DNA of 64,000 nt from an uncultured Bacteroidales bacterium. GTDB lineage: Bacteria; Bacteroidota; Bacteroidia; Bacteroidales; P3. A program made the position numbers and the translations under genes. The stretch lies in contig CALDHX010000012.1 in NCBI GenBank assembly GCA_937901525.1, positions 1-64,000 of the forward strand. Reading direction: 5' to 3'. The stretch's first letter is position 1. Every line of letters begins with the position of its first letter. The notes beneath the pieces were generated by a model. It worked only from the letters and a program-made list of their open reading frames with translations. It was not told where the DNA came from and searched no databases. Positions 44,052 through 52,959 of the stretch are shown in pieces.

Positions 44052-44864
44052 TTACTTCTTACTATTTTTAACCAAGATGTCCATGAAAGTTATAGAAGAG
44101 TCTTCCATTGTTGCAACTAAACCTTCTATTTTAGATAATAGGTAGTTGTAGCAAATTTGAAGAACTAATGCTGTGATCAAACCGAATACTGTTGTCAAAA
44201 GGGCAACTTTCATACCTCCTGCAACAACTGTTGGAGAAATATCACCTGCTTTTTCAATGTCATCGAATGCTTGAACCATACCAATAACTGTTCCTAAGAA
44301 TCCGAATGAAGGTGCAATAGCAATAAACAATGAAATCCAAACCATGTTGTTTTCTAATCTTGCCATTTGAACTCCACCGTAAGAAGTTAATGATTTTTCT
44401 ACATCTTCTAAACCATTATCAAGTCTTGATAATCCTTGGAAGAAGATAGAAGCAACTGGTCCTCTTGTGTTACGGCAAACGTCTTTTGCTCCTTCTACAT
44501 TACCTGCAACGATGTTTTCTTCAACCTTTTGTAATAACTTGTCTGCATTTGTTGTAGCAAGGTTAAGGTAAAGAATACGTTCGATAACTAATGCCAAACC
44601 TAAAATTAAACAAATAAGGATTGGAGTCATCCAACCAACACCACCTTCAATGTATTTTGTTTTCAATCCTTGGTGGAAAGATTTTTCTTCTGCAACTGGA
44701 GCAGCTGGTTCTTCTGCTGCAACTGCAGTGTCAGTTGATGTTACTGATTCTGTAGCAGAAACAGTTTCAGATTCAGTTTTTGCAGCATCTTGAGCAAAAA
44801 CATTGTTTGATAAACCTAATGTCAATACTACAACTATCGACAAATAAGCAAATACTTTTTTCAT
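44052..44864 (-). CDS. exbB: MotA/TolQ/ExbB proton-channel protein with N-terminal signal and linker
   Basis: 270 residues. It starts with a signal-like segment (MKKVFAYLSIVVVLTLGLSNNVFAQ) and an Ala/Glu/Val-rich linker (about 26-60), then three transmembrane helices (about 75-95, 170-195, 215-240) with the conserved LGTVIGMVQAF motif. The channel partner of the ExbD proteins. The N-terminal periplasmic extension is longer than in E. coli ExbB but usual in Bacteroidales. Its promoter is at 44959-44930. Confidence 0.93.
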   Translation of the reverse strand: MKKVFAYLSIVVVLTLGLSNNVFAQDAAKTESETVSATESVTSTDTAVAAEEPAAPVAEEKSFHQGLKTKYIEGGVGWMTPILICLILGLALVIERILYLNLATTNADKLLQKVEENIVAGNVEGAKDVCRNTRGPVASIFFQGLSRLDNGLEDVEKSLTSYGGVQMARLENNMVWISLFIAIAPSFGFLGTVIGMVQAFDDIEKAGDISPTVVAGGMKVALLTTVFGLITALVLQICYNYLLSKIEGLVATMEDSSITFMDILVKNSKK

Positions 44865-44929
44865 AGCGTTCTTTTTAAATTTATTGTTATTAATTATTTA
44901 CTTTAAATTATTTTACTCTTATGAACTTG

Positions 44930-44959
44930 CAAAGTTACAATGTTATTTTTGAAATCCAA
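44930..44959 (-). promoter_or_regulatory. Promoter of exbB-exbD operon
   Basis: TTGG (44959-44956), 18 bases, TAACTTTG (44937-44930), then C, on the minus strand. The -33 box differs from TTTG at one or two positions. Confidence 0.55.
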
Positions 44960-44999
44960 TTTTTTAAACAAAAAAATAACATTTTTTCAATGTTTTTTT

Positions 45000-46298
45000 C
45001 TAATCTTCGTCATTTTTTGATAGTTTTTCAGGGTCAATACTAACTAAAATCTTATCAATTCTTGTAGAATCTAAATCTACAATCTCAAAGATAAATCTAT
45101 CCCACATTATTTTTTCGCCAACTTTTGGTATAGTCCCTGTTTGTTCAAGAATTAAACCTCCTAATGTATTGAAATCATTGTCTTGATAAAGTTCTTCTAA
45201 ATCAAAATGACTAAGAAAATCATAAAAAGAATATTGTCCTCCAACTAAAAATGTACCATCTTCCCTTTCAATAAATTCATCTTCATCATCTTCTGTTTCA
45301 AGTTCAGAGGCATTTCCCACCAATGATTCTAAAATATTATTCATTGTTACCATTCCAACAACCATTCCAAACTCATCAATGACAAGAGCGTAATGTATCT
45401 TATTTTCTTTAAAAGTTTCTAATGCGTCATAAACACTTATACTTTCATGTAAGTATTGAGGCTCTCTCATTATTTCTTTAACGCTATTAAAAGTATCTAA
45501 TTTATTAAATAAGTCTTTTAGATAAACTACACCAACGATATTATCAAGAGTTTTATCTGCAACAGGATATATATAATGTATATGTTGAGACAATTTAGCT
45601 TTGACTGCATCTAAATTATCATTAGCATCTAACCATACAAACTCTGTTCTATGCGTCATAAGAGAAGCAACATCTCTATCTCCCAAAGAAAACACTCTCT
45701 CAACTATTTCTTTTTCTACCTCTTCAACTTCTCCACCTTCGGTACTATCACTAACAATTGCCTTAATTTCTTCTTCCGAAGCAGTATTCTTTTTTTTCTC
45801 TATTCCAAACAAAGACATCAAGCCTTGAGTAGAAATAGAAAGTAACCAAACAAGAGGATAGAATAATTTTTTAAGAAAATTCATTGGAGAGATAATAATA
45901 CTTGCTATTTTTTCTGGATTATTCAATGCAAGTTTTTTAGGGAATAATTCTCCAATTACTAACGTTACATACGTTATCACAAGTACAACAACAACCCTTG
46001 CAATAATTTCAGAATATTCAATATCAAGTCCTATTTTGCTAATTATATCTGCAAAAGGTTTTATCAAATTATCGCCTGTGTACATACCTGTTACAAGCCC
46101 TATTGCAGTAATTGCAATTTGAACTGTTGAGAGAAAATTATCGGGATTCTCTGCAACCTCTAATATTCTTTTTGAAGTCTTGTTGCCTTTTTTAGAATCG
46201 GCATCAAGTTTTGACTTTCTTGAAGTAACAACTGCTGCCTCGGACATTGAAAATAGTCCATTAATGACAATTAATGCTAAAATTATAAGATATTCCAC
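45000..46298 (-). CDS. CNNM/HlyC-CorC family transporter (DUF21, two CBS domains)
   Basis: 432 residues: DUF21 membrane domain (about 1-190, four hydrophobic segments, MSEAAVVTSRKSKLDADSKKG), a CBS pair (about 205-325, VASLMTHRTEFVWLDAND ... HYALVIDEFGMVVGMVT) and a C-terminal CorC/HlyC domain (about 345-425, NDFNTLGGLILEQTGTIPKVGEKI). The family is linked to magnesium or other cation efflux; the old name hemolysin is misleading. It lies 13 bases after lspA. Confidence 0.92.
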   Translation of the reverse strand: MEYLIILALIVINGLFSMSEAAVVTSRKSKLDADSKKGNKTSKRILEVAENPDNFLSTVQIAITAIGLVTGMYTGDNLIKPFADIISKIGLDIEYSEIIARVVVVLVITYVTLVIGELFPKKLALNNPEKIASIIISPMNFLKKLFYPLVWLLSISTQGLMSLFGIEKKKNTASEEEIKAIVSDSTEGGEVEEVEKEIVERVFSLGDRDVASLMTHRTEFVWLDANDNLDAVKAKLSQHIHYIYPVADKTLDNIVGVVYLKDLFNKLDTFNSVKEIMREPQYLHESISVYDALETFKENKIHYALVIDEFGMVVGMVTMNNILESLVGNASELETEDDEDEFIEREDGTFLVGGQYSFYDFLSHFDLEELYQDNDFNTLGGLILEQTGTIPKVGEKIMWDRFIFEIVDLDSTRIDKILVSIDPEKLSKNDED

Positions 46299-46311
46299 TG
46301 AATTATTGTAG

Positions 46312-46953
46312 TTATTTATTAGTATCTTGCTCTATTTCCTCCAACGAAATAGCTTTATTTTTATTATTAAAGACAAAAACAGACACAACCAATAGTCCAA
46401 CGCCTACTGTGATTGAAATATCAGCCACATTAAAAATAGCATTAAAGAACTCAAAATGATTTCCTCCGATAAAAGGAATCCATTGAGGCAATGTAGTGTC
46501 TATTAAAGGGAAGTAAAACATATCTACAACCTTTCCTAAGCAAAGAGGAGCGTAGCCACCTGCTTCGGGGAACAATTGAGCAGTTGTGAAAAATGTACTT
46601 TCCGAAAAGATAAGTCCATAAAACAAAGAATCAATTATATTTCCAACAGCCCCTGCAAAGATTAGAGTAAAGGCATAAATGATTAATTTATTTTCTTTTT
46701 TGATAATAAGCTTTCTAAGATATAGAAAAATCAAAACAGAAGCAATAATTCTGAATAAAGTCAAAATTAATTTACCAATCTCCTCGCCAAAAGACATGCC
46801 AAAAGCCATACCCTCATTTTCTATAAAGTGTAATCTACACCAATCTCCTATAAGAAACAATTCTTCTCCGAGGGTAAAATTCAACTTGATCCAAAATTTA
46901 ACTATTTGGTCAATAAGAAGAATTAGAGATATTACAATAAGAGGTTTTTTCAC
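46312..46953 (-). CDS. lspA: Lipoprotein signal peptidase
   Basis: 213 residues, longer than E. coli LspA (164) as in other Bacteroidota. Four transmembrane helices; the catalytic Asp pair is in VGNIIDSLFYG (Asp of GNxxD) and FNVADISI (Asp of FNxAD). It cleaves the signal peptide of diacylated prolipoproteins in the inner membrane; several of its likely substrates (gldB, GH16-like and Wza-like lipoproteins) are in this window. It lies six bases after the DksA-like gene. Confidence 0.95.
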   Translation of the reverse strand: MKKPLIVISLILLIDQIVKFWIKLNFTLGEELFLIGDWCRLHFIENEGMAFGMSFGEEIGKLILTLFRIIASVLIFLYLRKLIIKKENKLIIYAFTLIFAGAVGNIIDSLFYGLIFSESTFFTTAQLFPEAGGYAPLCLGKVVDMFYFPLIDTTLPQWIPFIGGNHFEFFNAIFNVADISITVGVGLLVVSVFVFNNKNKAISLEEIEQDTNK

Positions 46954-46959
46954 AAAACT

Positions 46960-47349
46960 CTATTTTTTATTTTGCATCAATTTTGCCTCAACACTCAAAG
47001 TAGCATGAGGAACAATACGTAATCTTTCTTTTGGAATTAACTTTCCAGTTACTCTGCAAACACCATAAGTTTTATTTTCAATTCTTATGAGAGCAGCTTC
47101 CAAATCTTTTATGAATTTTTGTTGTCGAGCTGCCATATTTGCATTCTCTTCCTTACTTCTGATATTAGCACCTTCTTCCAAGACCTTAAAAGTTGGAGCG
47201 GTATCGCTTGTGTCAGAAGCATTGTTAGCAAAAGCCTCTGTCAATGTTTCAAGATTTTCCTTTGCGATAGCCAATTTTTCTAAAATAATCGCCTTAAATT
47301 CTTGCAATTCTTCATCAGAATAGCGTACTCTTGTTTGTGTCGTTCCCAT
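46960..47349 (-). CDS. DksA/TraR-family regulator lacking the zinc cysteines
   Basis: The ATG at 47349 (MGTTQTRVRYSDEELQEF) is chosen over an upstream in-frame ATG at 47409, which would add 20 unrelated hydrophobic residues and cover the promoter. The resulting 129-residue protein has a coiled-coil first half and the C-terminal segment KTYGVCRVTGKLIPKERLRIVPHATLSVEAK, with one Cys in place of the four-Cys zinc finger. This zinc-free form is common in Bacteroidota. Likely role: binding the RNA polymerase secondary channel. It is first in the lspA-CNNM operon. Confidence 0.9.
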   Translation of the reverse strand: MGTTQTRVRYSDEELQEFKAIILEKLAIAKENLETLTEAFANNASDTSDTAPTFKVLEEGANIRSKEENANMAARQQKFIKDLEAALIRIENKTYGVCRVTGKLIPKERLRIVPHATLSVEAKLMQNKK

Positions 47350-47369
47350 AATACAGACTATTAACGATG

Positions 47370-47401
47370 CAAATGTATAAATATTATTACAAAAAAACAA
47401 T
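47370..47401 (-). promoter_or_regulatory. Promoter of dksA-like operon
   Basis: TACATTTG (47377-47370, minus), followed by C; ATTG stands 20 bases upstream (47401-47398). The -33 box overlaps the foot of the frr terminator. Confidence 0.5.
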
Positions 47402-47446
47402 AAAGCCAAAGAAGTTTTTACAAAAAAATACTCCTTTGGCTTTATT
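47399..47446 (-). terminator. Terminator of frr transcript
   Basis: A 13-bp stem AATAAAGCCAAAG (47399-47411) with CTTTGGCTTTATT (47434-47446), 22-base loop, followed on the minus strand by GTTTTTTTG. It begins six bases after the frr stop. Confidence 0.8.
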
Positions 47447-47452
47447 GAAAAA

Positions 47453-48016
47453 TTATATTGACATTATTTCTTTTTCTTTTGCTGCTATAACAGTATCAGT
47501 ATTCTTGATAAATTTATCTGTAACCTCTTGCATTTCTTTTTCTACAGACTTAATTTCATCTTCTGGTACACCAGAATCTTTTAATTTTTTAACTTTTTCA
47601 AGAATATTTCTTCTAATATTTCTTATACTTACTTTTGCAGTTTCACCCTCAGCTTTTGCTTTTTTGCAAAGATCTTTTCTTCTTTCTTCTGTTACTGGAG
47701 GTAAAACAATTCTTACAACATCGGCTTCAACCTTTGGAGTAAATCCTAAATTTGCAGCTAATATAGCTTTATCAATAGGGTGTAAAAGAGATTTTTCCCA
47801 TGGTTGAATAACTATTTGTTTTGGATCAGGCGTACTAATGTTACCTACATTTTCAATAGGAGTAGGAGTTCCATAGTAATCTACTTTTACGCCAGCCAAC
47901 ATAGCAGGATTTGCTTTTCCTGCACGTAATTTTTCCAAAGACTTCTCTAAGTGAGAAACCGTATCTGTCATTGAAGCATTAGCTTCTTGAAGCAATTTTT
48001 TTGAATCTTCGCTCAT
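47453..48016 (-). CDS. frr: Ribosome recycling factor
   Basis: 187 residues, full length. LEKLRAGKANPAMLAGVKVDYYGTP split around the conserved RxGRA-type segment, then PWEKSLLHPIDKAILAANLG and LPPVTEERRKDLCKKAKAEGE. With EF-G it splits the post-termination ribosome. It follows a small lipoprotein gene by 21 bases and shares its promoter. Confidence 0.97.
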   Translation of the reverse strand: MSEDSKKLLQEANASMTDTVSHLEKSLEKLRAGKANPAMLAGVKVDYYGTPTPIENVGNISTPDPKQIVIQPWEKSLLHPIDKAILAANLGFTPKVEADVVRIVLPPVTEERRKDLCKKAKAEGETAKVSIRNIRRNILEKVKKLKDSGVPEDEIKSVEKEMQEVTDKFIKNTDTVIAAKEKEIMSI

Positions 48017-48037
48017 AATTTATTCTATATAAAATGT

Positions 48038-48451
48038 TTATATCTTAACAGCTACTCTTGTATAGCCTCTTGTCTTATCATCAACTTTCACATCAAATTT
48101 AAAAGTAATAGAATCTCCTTTTAAATTAGCAGAACCGACTAAACGATAAACTCCACTTACAACTTGATCAAATTTAGCAGTCTTAGACGACACTGTTGCA
48201 TCAATTTTACAAGAAGAATTCAAACCAAATAATCCTCCATCAATGATAATGTTAGAATCATCTATTGCTTTTATACTTCCAACGTATGAGGCTTTTGTTG
48301 ATTTAGGAAAAACTATTTCTTCTTTTATATTCCACATTCCTTCCCAATCAGAAGCATTATAAGTTACTCCATTTTCAACACAAGAAAATAAAGAGAATGT
48401 TAAAATACCCATAAAAATAAGAAACAATCGTCTAAAAAAAACCTTTTTCAT
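48038..48451 (-). CDS. Small lipoprotein, unknown function
   Basis: The ATG at 48451 gives MKKVFFRRLFLIFMGILTFSLFSC with a lipobox Cys at residue 24; an ATG 12 codons upstream would spoil the signal peptide and cover the region just after the promoter. The mature part (about 110 residues) alternates beta-strand-like segments (WNIKEEIVFPKSTKASYVG, IIIDGGLFGLNSSC, YTRVAVKI), suggesting a small lipocalin-like or beta-sandwich fold. No known family recognised. It lies upstream of frr in the same transcript. Confidence 0.7.
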   Translation of the reverse strand: MKKVFFRRLFLIFMGILTFSLFSCVENGVTYNASDWEGMWNIKEEIVFPKSTKASYVGSIKAIDDSNIIIDGGLFGLNSSCKIDATVSSKTAKFDQVVSGVYRLVGSANLKGDSITFKFDVKVDDKTRGYTRVAVKI

Positions 48452-48476
48452 CTCTATTAAATTTGATTTTATTCGG

Positions 48477-48507
48477 CAAAGGTACACATTAAAACTGAAA
48501 AATGAAA
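48477..48507 (-). promoter_or_regulatory. Promoter of lipoprotein-frr transcript
   Basis: TTTC (48507-48504), exactly 19 bases, TACCTTTG (48484-48477), then C, on the minus strand. One mismatch to the TTTG-N19-TAnnTTTG consensus. Confidence 0.65.
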
Positions 48508-48530
48508 AAATAACCTACCTTTTTATCAAT

Positions 48531-50084
48531 TTATTTAATAGTTTTGTACAAACCATTAGTAACTTCTTCAATAGATAAGGACGTATAAACAATGCAATAA
48601 TCATTAGGTTCTTCTTCAAATAAAAAACCTATTTTCCCATCATTTTGTAAAATCATAGTAGAATATGCAGATAATTTATTGCTGACTTGCATTCCTTTTA
48701 TCCAGTTTTCAGCTAAAGATTCTGGACTATAACTTACATCTTCTTTTAATTCTTTAAAAAAGATTGTTACATTTTTTCTATTATCCTCAGTAGGTAAAGA
48801 TTGCAATAAAACATCACATTCTTTGCCACTTTCAACACTAATACATCTTACCCTTAACAATTCTCCATTACAAGAATTTGCTCCAACAGCAATACCTCCA
48901 CTAATTTTATCGCTACTAACAGCTTTTGCCCAATGACCTTTTGCCTTTGCAATGTTACTGAAAGTAAACACATTGAAAAAACGTCCATGAGGTTTTCTAC
49001 TACTTATAATAATAGTGCCATCGCTCAATTCTTCAACTTTTGCCTCATCTCCACCTTCAACACACACGTCTCCTAAAAGTTGCCAGCTCTCACCAAAATC
49101 ATCAGAGTAAACAACATAATTGTCATGTCCATTCTTACCATTAGTAAGCAAAGATGCATATAAACGATAGTATTTACTATTCTTTGCTTTAAACACTTTT
49201 GATTGAACAATCTTTCCAGAGGCAAAAAACATACTATAAATTTCTGGCAAAATTGGAGAATAAATTCCCTCAACTTTCATAAACATAGAAGTAACGTCCT
49301 CTGCCTTATTCCAAGTTTTGCCACCATCGTTACTTCTTATTCTTGCCATAAAATTATGTTTATCCTTAGTTGCAGAAGGAAAAGCTTGACGTCCAGCAAC
49401 ACACATTATTAAAACCTCATTGCTTTCTCTATCTGCTACAATTGCTGCATCTCCAAAGCCACATTCAAAAATATTTTCCTCTCCGCCCAATCCATTTGCA
49501 ATAAATCTTTCTTCGCTCCAATTTTTATAATCATTTGAAGTCCTAATCTTTAAATCAACCTCTCCAAATCCAATATCAGCCCAACAAGGTCTGTGATCGC
49601 TCACTGCAAGCAAAGTTCCCTCAAAAGTTTGGGCCAAAGCAGGAATACGATAAGGCTTATTAGTCTTTTCGTCTAATGAATAATAAAGATATTGATACTT
49701 ATTGTTTTCCTCTATCTTTAAATCAATAAACACAGTATCCTGTATTTCCTTAATATTCTTGATAAGAGAAGATTCTAATTTTTCTTCCCCATTTCTAATC
49801 TCACAAACAAAACCTCTATAAGTCTTTATTTGCAGCTCAAGAATGGAATCATTAGAAAAACTCTTCCCAATAGTTAATTTATCACCAACAAAAACCGTTT
49901 CATGAAACATTTTTTTGTTATCTATTTTTAAAACAATATCTGCAACTCTTTCATTAGTTGAGAAAGTAGAAGAATCTGCAATAGAAAAGCAGAAAACAAT
50001 TGGTTTTTCATTCTTTTCTGCGAAAGAATATTTTGGAATAAAAAAACAAAATGCTAAAACAATGAATAAAAAATTTCTTTTCAT
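48531..50084 (-). CDS. Secreted exo-alpha-sialidase, GH33
   Basis: 517 residues with signal peptide (ending YSFAEK). An N-terminal beta domain (about 25-125) of the sialidase_N type precedes the six-bladed propeller. The YRIP box is at 145-148 (R146 in the arginine triad) and the acid/base loop at VSDHRP (D163). Asp-box motifs: TSNDYKNW, RSNDGGKTW, YSDDFGESW. It releases terminal sialic acid from host glycans. It has a perfect consensus promoter of its own at 50152-50122. The fucosidase operon 26 kb away fits the same use. Confidence 0.93.
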   Translation of the reverse strand: MKRNFLFIVLAFCFFIPKYSFAEKNEKPIVFCFSIADSSTFSTNERVADIVLKIDNKKMFHETVFVGDKLTIGKSFSNDSILELQIKTYRGFVCEIRNGEEKLESSLIKNIKEIQDTVFIDLKIEENNKYQYLYYSLDEKTNKPYRIPALAQTFEGTLLAVSDHRPCWADIGFGEVDLKIRTSNDYKNWSEERFIANGLGGEENIFECGFGDAAIVADRESNEVLIMCVAGRQAFPSATKDKHNFMARIRSNDGGKTWNKAEDVTSMFMKVEGIYSPILPEIYSMFFASGKIVQSKVFKAKNSKYYRLYASLLTNGKNGHDNYVVYSDDFGESWQLLGDVCVEGGDEAKVEELSDGTIIISSRKPHGRFFNVFTFSNIAKAKGHWAKAVSSDKISGGIAVGANSCNGELLRVRCISVESGKECDVLLQSLPTEDNRKNVTIFFKELKEDVSYSPESLAENWIKGMQVSNKLSAYSTMILQNDGKIGFLFEEEPNDYCIVYTSLSIEEVTNGLYKTIK

Positions 50085-50121
50085 TACTTAAATTTTTTTA
50101 GTAAAAATATCAAAAGGTGTG

Positions 50122-50152
50122 CAAAGGTAACACAAATGAAGAAAGGAACAAA
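50122..50152 (-). promoter_or_regulatory. Consensus promoter of sialidase gene
   Basis: TTTG (50152-50149), exactly 19 bases, TACCTTTG (50129-50122), then C, on the minus strand. A perfect match to TTTG-N19-TAnnTTTG, 38 bases before the ATG. Confidence 0.8.
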
Positions 50153-50157
50153 AAAAA

Positions 50158-50225
50158 GCAAAGAAATAATTTAAAAAATCATTGTTTTTTTAATTATTTC
50201 TTTACTTTTTTTGAAAAAATCAAAG
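50158..50225. repeat. AT-rich CTTTG/CAAAG element, copy d
   Basis: On the minus strand it starts with the hairpin CTTTGATTTTTTC plus AAAAAAAGTAAAG and ends in CTTTGC. It lies just after the gpsA stop (50241), so it could act as the gpsA terminator. Style matches copies a to c. Confidence 0.45.
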
Positions 50226-50240
50226 AGTTTTTAACTCACT

Positions 50241-51230
50241 CTATTTGAATGTGTTACTTAGCTGTTCTAATTCTCTGTTCAAAGGAGCTCCTTGATAAAG
50301 TATTTTGTATGCAAAATCTGCTATTGGCATATCTACTTTCAATTCTTCATTAGTTTTATGAATGCAATCTGTTGCATAGTATCCTTCGGCCACCATTGAC
50401 ATTTCTAATTGTGCAGACTTAACTGTATAACCTTGTCCTATCATTTGTCCGAAAGTACGATTGCGAGAATGTTGTGAATATGCTGTTACTAATAAATCGC
50501 CTAAATAAACAAAGTTATTAGTATCTCGCATTTCGTTTTTAGCAACTATGCCTAAAAATCTTTGCATTTCTTGTGCTGCATTGGAGATTAATACAGATAT
50601 AAAATTATCTCCAAAACCTGCTCCTTTACAAATTCCGGCTGTGAGTGCATATATATTTTTCAAAACGGCCGAATACTCAATTCCTCTTATGTCGGTAGAA
50701 GTGCGTGTTTTGACAAATCTGCACGCAAACCTATTTGCAAGTTGTTGAGCAAGAGATTGACTATGTGCTCCTATGGTTAAATAAGTCATTCCGTCTTGTG
50801 CAATTTCTTCTGCATGTGAAGGACCGCTAAGAACGGCTTGTTGCTCCAATTCTACCTTAAATTGAGTTTGAAGATAATCAGCAACTATTTGATTTGTTGA
50901 AGGAATTATTCCCTTTGTTGCACTGATTATGGTTTTATTTTCAAAATCTGATGGAGTTAAACCTTGCAATGATTTTTCTACAAAGGCAGAAGGTATTACT
51001 AAAACAATGGTATCGGTTGAAGAAATAACCTTTTTGATGTCTGTTGTAATCTCAATTTTGCTTGTGTCTAACTGACAAGAACGCAAAAAGAGAGGGTTTC
51101 GTCCATATTGACGAACTCCCTCTACTATTTCGTTTTCTCTAACCCACCAATGTACTGTGTTGTGGTTTTGTGTTGCAATTTTAACTATTGCAGTTGCCCA
51201 ACTACCACTTCCTAATACTGCTATATTCAT
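50241..51230 (-). CDS. gpsA: Glycerol-3-phosphate dehydrogenase [NAD(P)+]
   Basis: 329 residues. Rossmann start IAVLGSGSWATAIVKIA, then TIISATKGI, VLSGPSHAEEIA, GIEYSAVLKNIYALTAGI and the C-terminal GYTVKSAQLEMSMVAEGYY. It reduces dihydroxyacetone phosphate to sn-glycerol 3-phosphate for phospholipid synthesis. It starts three bases after the M49 peptidase gene, so the two are co-transcribed. Confidence 0.95.
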   Translation of the reverse strand: MNIAVLGSGSWATAIVKIATQNHNTVHWWVRENEIVEGVRQYGRNPLFLRSCQLDTSKIEITTDIKKVISSTDTIVLVIPSAFVEKSLQGLTPSDFENKTIISATKGIIPSTNQIVADYLQTQFKVELEQQAVLSGPSHAEEIAQDGMTYLTIGAHSQSLAQQLANRFACRFVKTRTSTDIRGIEYSAVLKNIYALTAGICKGAGFGDNFISVLISNAAQEMQRFLGIVAKNEMRDTNNFVYLGDLLVTAYSQHSRNRTFGQMIGQGYTVKSAQLEMSMVAEGYYATDCIHKTNEELKVDMPIADFAYKILYQGAPLNRELEQLSNTFK

Positions 51231-51233
51231 TTT

Positions 51234-52868
51234 TTATAGCCCTAAAACTTTTTTACCTTGTTCGTATCTTATGTCTTTTGGAATATTTTTTCCATTAATT
51301 ACGTCAAGTGTTTCTTGAAGGCTAGGACGGATTTGACCATTTTTCTTAGCATATTGTTCTGCTCTTATAATATCACCTGTACCTTCTATTTCTAAAATCA
51401 TAGCAGCCCAACTATCAATTGCTTTTATTGCATTTTCGTAGTTGATTTCATATATTCCTTCTTGGTTTTTAACGAATGCTTTATTGTCTTCAAAGAAATT
51501 GAAACACATCATATTAGCTGTTCCGTGAGAAGAAGCTGCTCCGAAACGTACTGAACGTAATATTCCTGCTATAAATGTAGTCAAAGCATCTTCTTTTGAA
51601 ATAGTAGTGATTTCACCTTTGTCTATCAATGAGCAAACCATATATAATCCTAAAATATCTGCTTTTGCTTCTTCCCAAGCTGAGTATTGATTTCCTAAGG
51701 CTTGTCTTACACCACCTTTTCCATTGATTGTGTTTTTAATTCCTAAACCGTGTGCTACTTCATGGAAGGTTACGTTATAGAAAAATGCGTCAAATTTTAC
51801 TTTTGCTAATTGTTCTTGTGGTAAAATGTTTTCTGCAATTGGGTAAAGTATCTTATCGAATTTTGCTTTCATTGCGTTCTTCAATTGAAGACGTCTTGCA
51901 CCTTTTGCTAATTGAACTCTCTCGTCGTTAGGTAAGTTAATTGCGATTGTTTTGCTACCAGAGTTGCAATCACCTGCATAATAGATTGCATCGTAAACAT
52001 TAAGGTCAGATTCTGTTCCTGGTACTTCTTGTTTGAATTTAGGATCGCAAGGTAATTCTTTTTGAAGTTGAGGAAGCATCGCAGTGAATTTTGCAAGTTT
52101 TGCACTTTCTTCTTCATCTTTTACTAAGATAAATGCTTCGTATGCTGCTTTTGCTCCAAATAAACGGTCTTCATAATTTTCAATTGGACCTACTACAAAG
52201 TCTAAATGACTATTTTTCATATCCATCCATGCCATGTCTGATGCGAAATAATCATCTGTTTGGAAGGCTTTTTTTCTTTCTTCTAAATATTTCTTCAATC
52301 CTGCATCTTCTGCCAAAGGAATAGCTTTGTCTAATAATGCACAAACTTTGTCTATTTGTTTTTTGTATTCTTCTCTATACCATTTTACTTGTAATTTTCC
52401 GTCTTTGTCTCTGCGAATTACAGTGTAAAGGCTACCTTTATTTTCATCTTCAAGTGCATCATATTCTTCTTTTGTCATATCTTTTGGATAGAAGTTTGCT
52501 CCCGCAGGTTTTTCGTCGTATCCACTTACAAATGTACGCATTCCATCAAGTCTATCCCAAGGACCATAGTTGATTAATGCGAAATCTCTTGTTGCAGGAT
52601 CTTGAATCTTTTCCATATCGGCTTTATCTCCGTATGATTGCAACCAGAATAATTCGTCCATGATTTCAGCTATGTCAAAGAATATGCCAATTAATTGTTT
52701 TTCTTTGTCATTTAATTTATTTAAATCTGTTGTTAGCTGAACCATTGCAAATTCATCTACTTTTTTTTGCATTGCTGAATCAGTTGTTTCTTGTTTTTCT
52801 GTTTTTGTTCCGCATGAGGTGAATAGAATCGCTCCTAATGCAAGAATTGACAATAATTTTTTCTTCAT
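51234..52868 (-). CDS. M49-like zinc peptidase lipoprotein (dipeptidyl-peptidase III-related)
   Basis: 544 residues with a lipobox (ILFTSC19). The zinc site is HEVAHGLG near residue 373, followed by the second motif EEAKADILGLYM, whose Glu and the two His fit a gluzincin. Classical DPP III has HExxGH; here the motif is HExxH followed by G-L-G, as in a Bacteroidota branch of M49. It probably trims oligopeptides in the periplasm. It lies before gpsA with a three-base gap. Confidence 0.85.
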   Translation of the reverse strand: MKKKLLSILALGAILFTSCGTKTEKQETTDSAMQKKVDEFAMVQLTTDLNKLNDKEKQLIGIFFDIAEIMDELFWLQSYGDKADMEKIQDPATRDFALINYGPWDRLDGMRTFVSGYDEKPAGANFYPKDMTKEEYDALEDENKGSLYTVIRRDKDGKLQVKWYREEYKKQIDKVCALLDKAIPLAEDAGLKKYLEERKKAFQTDDYFASDMAWMDMKNSHLDFVVGPIENYEDRLFGAKAAYEAFILVKDEEESAKLAKFTAMLPQLQKELPCDPKFKQEVPGTESDLNVYDAIYYAGDCNSGSKTIAINLPNDERVQLAKGARRLQLKNAMKAKFDKILYPIAENILPQEQLAKVKFDAFFYNVTFHEVAHGLGIKNTINGKGGVRQALGNQYSAWEEAKADILGLYMVCSLIDKGEITTISKEDALTTFIAGILRSVRFGAASSHGTANMMCFNFFEDNKAFVKNQEGIYEINYENAIKAIDSWAAMILEIEGTGDIIRAEQYAKKNGQIRPSLQETLDVINGKNIPKDIRYEQGKKVLGL

Positions 52869-52959
52869 CTCTTATTCTTATTAAATTGTTATTCTTTTTT
52901 TGTTTGAATCTGCGAAAATAATATTTTTATTGTGTTCTACAAAATTTATTATTGTTTTC

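Noticed and set aside
47367..47807. 146-codon plus-strand frame over frr
   Set aside because: Antisense to frr and through its terminator; no support.
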